This document shows, piece by piece, positions 50,592-56,793 of a stretch of 56,793 nt of DNA (positions are counted from its first letter, which is position 1; every line of letters starts with the position of its first letter). Origin of the DNA: an uncultured Acidimicrobiaceae bacterium (GTDB taxonomy: Bacteria > Actinomycetota > Acidimicrobiia > Acidimicrobiales > RAAP-2); the NCBI GenBank assembly GCA_903873395.1, contig CAIQOJ010000104.1, forward strand, positions 1-56,793. Direction: 5' to 3'. Below the pieces are notes generated by a model. The model saw only the letters and a program-made list of their open reading frames with translations, was not told the origin of the DNA and searched no databases. A program made the translations under genes and the position numbers.

Positions 50592-50701
50592 CTAGGGCAA
50601 CGGGCCCGGCGATCAGGGTTTCCGCTCTCCCATTTCCGAGTTCCCACTACCGATGTCCGTCGGGTCACGCATGATTCCGCCTGGACTTCCAAGGGCCCCG
50701 C

Positions 50702-52273
50702 TCAGTGGGCTAGTGGAACCCCTGAGGTGTAGGCGATACCCGGTGCACCCGTCGGCCCGTAGTCGCCTTCGATGACAACGGCCACCGACGAGGTCACCAC
50801 TAGCGGCTGAAGTCCCCCCACGACCTTGGATCCGAGCACGGCCAGTGTGTGTGGAGCAACCTGCACCGTTGTCACCGTGTCCCCACTGGTCAGCGCAGAG
50901 ACCCGCACCTCGGCCACCTCGTTGCTGGGGTTTGCCACAGCGAGACTGGTGATGGTTGCACCGGCCACGATGGGATTGTCGGGCTTGCCTGGGCCGACCA
51001 ACAACCACGACCGCGCCGTTGCAGACGTCGCGGGTCCTGCCCCGGTCCGAGGCGCAGGAGCTCCCGGCGGTGCAGCCACCGTGCGCCCAACCACCAGAGG
51101 CACTGTCGACCGGACGGTGATCGCATAGGGAGCACCGAGAGGCCATCCTGGAAGGGACGACACGCGAAGCACGGCCATGCCCCGGCCAGCGACGGCGACC
51201 GTACGCGGCAGCACGGTTGCCGAAGGCAGACCCACGCTGACCTGAGCAGTGGCCGGCCGTGTTGACGGGTTGGCCAGCACGAGGTCGACCGTGCCACCGG
51301 CAAGTGCCGTGGTTTGTCCAAATCGCCAGGTGGTCGAAAGATCCGGCACTCCAGCCAACAGCGACAGACCGGCACCTGCAGGTCCGGTCGGACGATGGAG
51401 TTCGGTGGCCACCACCGAACCTGACGAGGCCTGGACGAGTGTTGTCACCACGGACTGCCCCTGGACGTAGTCCCCCAGAGATTCAGTGACGACCTGTTCC
51501 GGCGGAACAACGATCCCTTGATACTTCTGGGGCACCAGAACGGCGCCACTGGTGGTGAGGAAGGTCAGGTAGACAACAGTTGGCGCCGCTGTGGGATTGA
51601 ACAGCGACAGTGACAGCGGCCCATCAGCGGTCCCACCACCCGGGATGTACCACTGGGAGGCAACCTGCGTCGGACAGTCTGCCGTGGACCACCCGGCTGC
51701 TCCCCCCACGACCGCCATGCCTGACACTCCGCCGCCCCGAAAGGTGAATGATGCGGCAGTGACCCCGTCGGGCAGACCTGCGGCCGGGATGACGTCGGTC
51801 TGACCCAGCGCTGGGACCACGATGGTCCGGCGGACGGGTGCCGCTCCCCCGGCCCGCACCGTGGTCATCACTCCTTGGGCTGCAGACGTCGTTGTGTTGG
51901 TCAGAACCACCACGCCAGTGGCCCCGGCTCCGGCACCTCCTCCGGCCCCCATGGCACAAAAGAGCGATGACGAACTGGCATCGGCGGGGGCAATGGCGAG
52001 TCCATCGAAGTTGACTGGTGCTGGTGGCGGCGTGGGCGCGGGAGCGACCGCACCCACGAGTCCTGCGCCTGCCACCACGGCAACGACGGCCATTACGGCA
52101 GCGGTCCGACCCCGGACAGGGGAAAGCCGGCCTCGGCGTTGGGTTCTGCGGGTCGCTGGCGTCTTGCGCTCTTCGGTCGGCTCAACGTCATCGACCTCGA
52201 AGGGCATCTGATCAGCAGGTACGCCGTGGATCACCGGATCGCCAGGAGTATCCGGGGCCGCGGGGCCGGTCAC
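50702..52273 (-). CDS. DUF5719 secreted/membrane-anchored protein
   Basis: A 523-residue protein with a cytoplasmic Arg-rich N-terminus, one helix (about 58-80) and a long extracytoplasmic beta-rich part made of repeated immunoglobulin-like strands (VVLTNTTTSAAQGV, LVLANPSTRPATAQV, LAVANPSNEVAEVRV). This is the pattern of DUF5719, found beside the large glycosyltransferase of actinobacterial polysaccharide loci. It overlaps that glycosyltransferase gene by four bases (ATGA). Role unknown; possibly an accessory of glycan export or anchoring. Confidence 0.8.
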   Translation of the reverse strand: MTGPAAPDTPGDPVIHGVPADQMPFEVDDVEPTEERKTPATRRTQRRGRLSPVRGRTAAVMAVVAVVAGAGLVGAVAPAPTPPPAPVNFDGLAIAPADASSSSLFCAMGAGGGAGAGATGVVVLTNTTTSAAQGVMTTVRAGGAAPVRRTIVVPALGQTDVIPAAGLPDGVTAASFTFRGGGVSGMAVVGGAAGWSTADCPTQVASQWYIPGGGTADGPLSLSLFNPTAAPTVVYLTFLTTSGAVLVPQKYQGIVVPPEQVVTESLGDYVQGQSVVTTLVQASSGSVVATELHRPTGPAGAGLSLLAGVPDLSTTWRFGQTTALAGGTVDLVLANPSTRPATAQVSVGLPSATVLPRTVAVAGRGMAVLRVSSLPGWPLGAPYAITVRSTVPLVVGRTVAAPPGAPAPRTGAGPATSATARSWLLVGPGKPDNPIVAGATITSLAVANPSNEVAEVRVSALTSGDTVTTVQVAPHTLAVLGSKVVGGLQPLVVTSSVAVVIEGDYGPTGAPGIAYTSGVPLAH

Positions 52274-55200
52274 AGCGGCACCACGCCTTCGGTGCTCCAG
52301 GCTTCATCTTCGATTCCCTGGCGTCGAGATCGGGCAGTGGCCCGGGTCCGGGCCTGGCCTACTCGCACCCACTGTCGCCGGAGACGCTGGCGGTCGACCA
52401 GCGCAGCGAACGCCAGCCCCCAGACGGCGGCAGACCACAATCCCGAAAGCAGGGGCAGGGGTCCATCGTCAAAGTGCAGTGTGGCCGTGGTGGCGCGAGT
52501 GATCCGAAAACTCGGAGCCCATCCGTCACCGGCCTGACGGGTTGCGCTGCTTCCATTCGACGTCGTCAAGGTCCAGCTTCCTGCCGGGGCTTGGGCCACA
52601 AAGACGGTTCCCGGTGCCAGCGGGCCTTCATAGGAACGGGCGGCCACCGGGCCGGGCAGGACGGGTCGGGCACCAGTAACGGCGGGCGTGCCCGGCGCCA
52701 CGGCCAGCGGTGACGTTGTCACGACCGGACTCCCGCTGGCCTCGGCCCGCTGCGGCGACCAGGCCGCGTTGGCGAACACCGTCATTCCCGTGCCCGACAA
52801 CACCGGGCGTAGGTCGAGTTGGTGCGAGAGCGCGGGCAGCAGGTCAGCAGGGATAGGTGTTGTCGTAGGTTCCTGCTCGCCGGTGATGACTGGAGCCACT
52901 GCCGTCAGGACCACCACATACCGGACAGCCTCAGGTGCCACCAACGAGCCGAACCGGTCTGTTCCTCCTTGACGGACCTGATTGACCGCTGTTCCCAGCG
53001 ATGCTGCAGGTCCTGGTGAGGTTCCGTTCCACAGCCAGCGCGCATCAGGCGCCCCATTCTCCGAGGTTGCATAGGCCAAGCCGTCTCCGGCCGACCAGCT
53101 TCCCGCCCCGAGACTCCTTGGGTCAGCGAGCCACAGCACCCGGAACGCCCCGTCCCCGGTACGAGCGTGCATCCAGGCCACCGACTGAGAGAAGTCGTTG
53201 ACCGGCAGTTCCCATCGCCCCGGCAAGGCCGCCACCAGCGTTGGCACCGAGGCCAAGGCCAAGGCGGCCACACCCAAGCCACTGGTCAGCTGACGCCACC
53301 CGAACTCGGCTCGCCGTAGGTCGACTTCGAAGGCGGCAACGCCTAGGCCGATCGATGCCGCCATCGCTGCTGCCGCAGGTGCGAGAAGTACGAGGGGATC
53401 GAAGGCAAGGCCAGCCGTCCAGCCGCGAGTCGACGCCCATGCCGTCAACATGCTCACCAGCGCCACCGACCAGAGTCGCACCGCCCAGCGGAATCTCGGT
53501 CCTCGGGCAACCACCAGCGGGACTGCTGCAGCCAGAACGAATCCCCAGGTCAGCGGTGATCCCCCAATCGGGCCCACGGCGAAACGCACGACCGACCCCC
53601 AGGCCGGGGCATCCGAGGGTGCCGTCGGCACGCCAAAGACAGCGGTGGCCCCCGATCCGGCGCTCAGCACGCCGATCACCCACGGCAGGCAGATGACGGC
53701 GGCCACACCGAGTGCGCCCAAAGCCAGCCGGAGTGCCCGCAGCGCCGGGCCGCCGTCGGAGAACAGCAGTGAAGGAATCACAACGGCCACTGCGACCACG
53801 ACCACGGCAACGGCGGCAGAGGGCGTGAATGAGACCAGGACGGCGATCAGCACGCCCAGCGAGAGTGCGCCGCCGAGTCGACCGTGGCGAGCTGCCCACG
53901 CACCCCCGCGACCGGTCTGCACCTGCATGCCTGGCGACCCCTCGGAACCCGCTTGACCCACCACGTCCGAAGCCGCTGGCGCATAGGGGTCGAGTCCGGT
54001 GGCTCGGAACAGTGCGCCCAGAACCCACGGCGCTCCCGCATAGGCCACCAAGGCGCCCCACCGGCCAAGCGCCAATGCGTTGAATGACAGCGGGATGGCC
54101 AAGTACGCCAATCCGGTCACCAGCGCAGCCCGTTGAGATCCGAATGGCCGCACCAGGCGCACCGCGCCCCATGCCCCCAAGGGCAGACACCCGAAGATCA
54201 GCACCTTCTGTGTCAGACCCATCGCTCCCAGCAGCACCGTCCCTACGACCGCCGACAGGCCGAGTGCGGGACTTGCCGGTGCCGTGGTGCCCACGCCCGA
54301 TGGCTGCCAGCCGGTGAAGAACTGCGCCCACGTACCTCCCCACGACGGGAATGGCGTGAACTGACCGATCACCGGAAGGCGCCCCGTCAACACGCCTCGA
54401 GACCCGAGCACGATGACGAAGGCAGCCGCCAGCCAGACGACGAGGCGTGACCTGGCGGTCACGAGTCCTGCCTCGACCAGAGCCGTCGGTGCAGGAGGGA
54501 GTCCACTCACATCCTGGTGAGACTCGTCAGCCGTCAGAAGATCGCCGTTGTGACCTCCTGCATCACCACCACGCTCCGACGCGGCAAACGCTTCGGCATC
54601 TCCCGCTGCGGCCAACTCGTCGGCATGGACGCCGTGGAAGCCCACTTGGAACGCCCGACGCAGGTAGGCAGACAGTCGGGCGCTTCCTCCCACTTGCAGG
54701 GTCCGGATCTCGTTATCTCCCACCCGGCGAAGCGATGAAAGTCGGGAACGCCGAGCTCGAATCAGGGCAAGGTGAGCCAAGTTCCAACGCCACGCCCGGA
54801 CCACGGCCCTGGCCCTGGCCCGATTGCCGGCAATCTCCGCCACCAGGACTTCGCCGATGGCCAGCAGGAAGATCTGTGGCACCACCCGAATCAGGTGTGC
54901 TCTGGAGTAGCAGGTGAAGACCGACAGGAGCTCATGTCGGCGCTGCAGCTCTTGGAGCGTCACCGGGTGCTTGCCCGATGGGTCGTGGGTGCTCGCAGCG
55001 TCGTTGTCGCCATCGGCGAGCCGCGTTTCGGCGCTCGACGCATCAGGGGTCACGCCATCGGGATCCTCGGTTCCCTGCCCCAACATGCTTGCCTTCTCTT
55101 CAAAGACGGCCAGGACCTGGTCGAGCTCCCGTTCGCCGGAGGCCAGAACCTCACGATGTCGAACTCGGGCATCGGGTGCAACCAGGACGCGAGCACCGGC

Positions 55201-55809
55201 CACCTGAGCACGCCAGCACAAGTCGAGGTCTTCCCCCATGGCCACGATCGACGGATCGAAGCCACCAAGGCCGGCAAAGAGGTCCGCACGGACCAGCGTG
55301 CAGCCACCAGGTGCCACAAAGACGTCACGCACGGCGTCGTGCTGCCCATGGTCGATTTCGTGGGGCTGCACCCGCTCCTCCACCGAACCGCCCTTGTCGA
55401 TGGTGAGACCCACATGGACGAGTCGTCCAGGGTCGTCCCAACTGACAACCTTGGGGCTCACCACGCCAGCGTTGGAACGGAAGGCCTCTTCCACCAGGAG
55501 ATGGACGGCGTCAGGATCAAGGGCTACGTCGTCGTGGCACAAGAGGTAGTAGTCAGCGCCATCGACCATGGAGCGCACCTCATTGGCCGTCGCGCCAAAG
55601 CCTCTGTTCTCTTCGAATCGTCGCACGAACGCCGCCGGCAGGATCTCTGCGACTCGAGGCGCCACCGGCGTGACGCTGGCTGCATCGAGGATCAGCACGG
55701 AAAGTTCGCTGTAGTCCTGGGCGGCCAACGACGCCAGCGTCTCGGCAAACCACGGACCAGGGTCGTGAGCAACGACGACGGCGACGACGGCCGGGGCCAG
55801 GGTTTCCAT
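52270..55809 (-). CDS. Giant GT2 glycosyltransferase with C-terminal membrane domain
   Basis: A 1179-residue protein. Residues about 8-245 are a family 2 glycosyltransferase: VVAVVVAHDPGPWFAETLAS, ENRGFGATANEV, the metal motif in YYLLCHDDVALDP (DDxA type) and EDLDLCWRAQVAG, the catalytic ED. A cytoplasmic linker of about 150 residues follows, then some 12-14 membrane helices from residue 400 to about 870, an extracellular domain and a final helix near 1145. It is homologous in layout to the large actinobacterial galactan/rhamnan-type or cell-surface transferases. It leads the pair with DUF5719. Confidence 0.85.
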   Translation of the reverse strand: METLAPAVVAVVVAHDPGPWFAETLASLAAQDYSELSVLILDAASVTPVAPRVAEILPAAFVRRFEENRGFGATANEVRSMVDGADYYLLCHDDVALDPDAVHLLVEEAFRSNAGVVSPKVVSWDDPGRLVHVGLTIDKGGSVEERVQPHEIDHGQHDAVRDVFVAPGGCTLVRADLFAGLGGFDPSIVAMGEDLDLCWRAQVAGARVLVAPDARVRHREVLASGERELDQVLAVFEEKASMLGQGTEDPDGVTPDASSAETRLADGDNDAASTHDPSGKHPVTLQELQRRHELLSVFTCYSRAHLIRVVPQIFLLAIGEVLVAEIAGNRARARAVVRAWRWNLAHLALIRARRSRLSSLRRVGDNEIRTLQVGGSARLSAYLRRAFQVGFHGVHADELAAAGDAEAFAASERGGDAGGHNGDLLTADESHQDVSGLPPAPTALVEAGLVTARSRLVVWLAAAFVIVLGSRGVLTGRLPVIGQFTPFPSWGGTWAQFFTGWQPSGVGTTAPASPALGLSAVVGTVLLGAMGLTQKVLIFGCLPLGAWGAVRLVRPFGSQRAALVTGLAYLAIPLSFNALALGRWGALVAYAGAPWVLGALFRATGLDPYAPAASDVVGQAGSEGSPGMQVQTGRGGAWAARHGRLGGALSLGVLIAVLVSFTPSAAVAVVVVAVAVVIPSLLFSDGGPALRALRLALGALGVAAVICLPWVIGVLSAGSGATAVFGVPTAPSDAPAWGSVVRFAVGPIGGSPLTWGFVLAAAVPLVVARGPRFRWAVRLWSVALVSMLTAWASTRGWTAGLAFDPLVLLAPAAAAMAASIGLGVAAFEVDLRRAEFGWRQLTSGLGVAALALASVPTLVAALPGRWELPVNDFSQSVAWMHARTGDGAFRVLWLADPRSLGAGSWSAGDGLAYATSENGAPDARWLWNGTSPGPAASLGTAVNQVRQGGTDRFGSLVAPEAVRYVVVLTAVAPVITGEQEPTTTPIPADLLPALSHQLDLRPVLSGTGMTVFANAAWSPQRAEASGSPVVTTSPLAVAPGTPAVTGARPVLPGPVAARSYEGPLAPGTVFVAQAPAGSWTLTTSNGSSATRQAGDGWAPSFRITRATTATLHFDDGPLPLLSGLWSAAVWGLAFAALVDRQRLRRQWVRVGQARTRATARSRRQGIEDEAWSTEGVVPL

Positions 55810-55891
55810 GAGGGGTCCGAGGCTACCGGGCCAGACGCCTCGCTGGAAGGGTTCTGGCGTCAAACACGACCGAATACGAGAAGTCGAGTGC

Positions 55892-55918
55892 TTGCAACTG
55901 TTTAACGACAGGTATACT
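55892..55918 (+). promoter_or_regulatory. Promoter candidate for the small coiled-coil gene
   Basis: TTGCAA (55892-55897) and a strong TATACT (55913-55918) are separated by 15 bases, a little short for sigma-70 spacing. The region is clearly more AT-rich than its surroundings and lies about 100 bases before the ATG at 56017. Confidence 0.45.
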
Positions 55919-56016
55919 CTTGTACCAGAGTTACTGCCTTCTACGGGTACTCCAACGTCACCCGGAACGAACCGAGTGACCCACCAACGGTCATGATGCA
56001 ACTGAAGGAGCACGAC

Positions 56017-56418
56017 ATGGCGGATATCACCGCAGACATCACCAAGACGGCCAAAGACGTCGTCGACGTGGCCAAGGACATGGCCTACGTAGTCATCGGC
56101 GCCGGGGTCCTCGGTGTCCAGAAGGTGCAGGTCCATCGCCAAGAGGTCCAGACCAAGCTCCAGAATCCAACGATTGACCTGTCGGGTCGCCTCGGCGCAG
56201 CGCGCGACGAGATCACCGGACGGGTTGCGGGCCTCGACGGCAAGGTCGATCTACTCATCGACCGCGTCGAAGGCTTGATCGAGCAGGTCGAGGCCGTCAT
56301 GGCTCCATTCGAAGAGCGGCTCCCCACCCAAGCCAGGGATCTGGCCAAGCAGGCGCACGTCCAAGCCAAGGATGCCAGGACCCAGTTGCGCAACATCCGT
56401 CCCACGGTCGTGGCCTGA
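56017..56418 (+). CDS. Small amphipathic/coiled-coil protein, unknown
   Basis: A 133-residue protein starting MADITADITKTAKDVVDVAK. A short hydrophobic segment (MAYVVIGAGVLGV, about residues 24-36) is followed by a long charged helix (residues 55-125) with heptad-like Leu/Val/Ile spacing, so a membrane-anchored coiled coil is likely. AGGAG lies nine bases before the ATG; an upstream in-frame ATG at 55993 is less well placed. I do not recognise a named family. It is oriented away from the glycosyltransferase. Confidence 0.75.
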   Translation: MADITADITKTAKDVVDVAKDMAYVVIGAGVLGVQKVQVHRQEVQTKLQNPTIDLSGRLGAARDEITGRVAGLDGKVDLLIDRVEGLIEQVEAVMAPFEERLPTQARDLAKQAHVQAKDARTQLRNIRPTVVA

Positions 56419-56433
56419 GGGTCGTGGCCTGAG
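56406..56433. repeat. 14-bp exact direct repeat spanning the stop
   Basis: GGTCGTGGCCTGAG occurs twice in direct succession (56406-56419 and 56420-56433). The first copy holds the TGA stop of the small coiled-coil gene. Confidence 0.85.
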
Positions 56434-56536
56434 CATCGAACATGTCCGCCTGACGACCTCCCCCCGGGTTTCAGGCGACCCGCACCCGATCTTCCCCCAT
56501 GGTCAGGTGCCAGTAGCTGACCACTTGGTCAGCCCC

Positions 56537-56567
56537 CAGAACGGCTCGCTTCGTGCGGGCCGTTCTG
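56537..56567. terminator. Strong hairpin between convergent genes
   Basis: A 13-bp stem with one G-T wobble (CAGAACGGCTCGC/GCGGGCCGTTCTG) and a TTCGT loop lies between the coiled-coil gene and the epimerase end. No T-run on either side; likely a shared bidirectional terminator. Confidence 0.55.
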
Positions 56568-56598
56568 CACGTCCACGCTCCGTCGCTCGACCGGTGGG

Positions 56599-56793
56599 TC
56601 AGGTAGTGGCCGCACGCCAGTGGGCGAGCACATCCCCCAGGGTCTGATCCAGTGGGACCGATGGTCCCCATCCCGTGTCCTCGGCGAGACGGGACGGGTC
56701 CCCTCGGAGCACGGGGACCTCAACAGGCCGGACGAGATCAGGATCGACTCGAAGGCTGACGTCACTTCCGGCCAAGGACAGGAGCCCATCGGC
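56599..56793 (-). CDS. NAD-dependent sugar epimerase/dehydratase, C-terminal end only
   Basis: Only the last 64 residues are inside the window; the 5' part lies beyond the right edge. The segment reads VDPDLVRPVEVPVLRGDPSR, followed by a GWGPSVPLDQTL turn and LAHWRAATT at the end. That is the C-terminus of the GDP-mannose 4,6-dehydratase / UDP-glucose epimerase group of extended SDR enzymes (D-x-x-L-x-RP-x-x-V-P). It fits the envelope polysaccharide theme. The exact sugar cannot be named from this part. Confidence 0.8.
   Translation of the reverse strand, partial: ADGLLSLAGSDVSLRVDPDLVRPVEVPVLRGDPSRLAEDTGWGPSVPLDQTLGDVLAHWRAATT

Overview
The window looks like chromosomal DNA of a high-GC actinobacterium. 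The support is DUF3039, a DUF5719-type secreted protein, a BsaP-like biotin synthase partner, a LysE-like GAP-family protein, ftsE-ftsX close to prfB and secA, and a manB-SIS-Trm112 cluster. An Acidimicrobiia-like lineage is my best guess: the YW-x-AADGG-x-FSFG repeats on the amidase and the mosaic gene order fit. This is inference from protein families, with no rRNA in the window to confirm it. Most of the window is ordinary, densely coding chromosome. No prophage, insertion sequence, CRISPR array, tRNA or rRNA gene was recognised.

Layout. 1-3.2 kb is sparse: two tiny ORFs (one ending Trp-Trp), a decayed methyltransferase, a DUF4287 protein, an unknown membrane protein, a tRNA T-arm-like remnant and an acyltransferase. 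3.4-6.3 kb holds rlmN and an amino-acid permease. 6.3-11.7 kb is methionine and SAM-cycle metabolism: metY-metX overlap by 4 nt on the minus strand, followed on the plus strand by ahcY and an enoyl-CoA hydratase. 11.7-13.1 kb is bioB-bsaP. 13.2-17.8 kb has a GAP-family protein, DUF3039 and a tightly coupled maf-dusB-SDR/DUF2867 operon. 17.9-19.6 kb is an ABC-F ATPase preceded by a small upstream ORF that overlaps its start. 19.6-25.7 kb is a minus-strand run: bioA-bioF-bioD, an ABC exporter pair and a patatin-like lipase. 25.8 kb holds an archaeal-type riboflavin synthase. 26.3-32.4 kb holds a divergent acyl-CoA dehydrogenase / acyl-CoA synthetase pair, a sugar nucleotidyltransferase, a serine hydrolase and a secreted lipase.

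32.5-42.0 kb is a minus-strand housekeeping block: hpf-secA-prfB, ftsE-ftsX, and manB-Trm112-SIS. From 42.2 kb onward the theme is the envelope: a repeat-bearing cell-wall amidase, a CPBP protease / large membrane (GT-C-like) protein / LON-N-domain operon, ftsH, a DUF5719 secreted protein coupled to a giant GT2-plus-membrane protein, a small amphipathic protein, and the 3' end of a sugar-nucleotide epimerase leaving the window.

How genes work together. Biotin synthesis is nearly complete from pimeloyl precursor to biotin (BioF, BioA, BioD, BioB plus BsaP). MetX, MetY and AhcY cover homoserine activation, sulfhydrylation and S-adenosylhomocysteine recycling. FtsEX, the amidase, FtsH, SecA, ManB and the glycosyltransferases form an envelope-building set.

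The most notable points are the archaeal-type riboflavin synthase, a BioB in which one expected [2Fe-2S] cysteine is valine next to a cysteine-rich BsaP, a Pro-Pro-Gly leader peptide overlapping the ABC-F start, and a series of short tandem duplications sitting at or just after stop codons.
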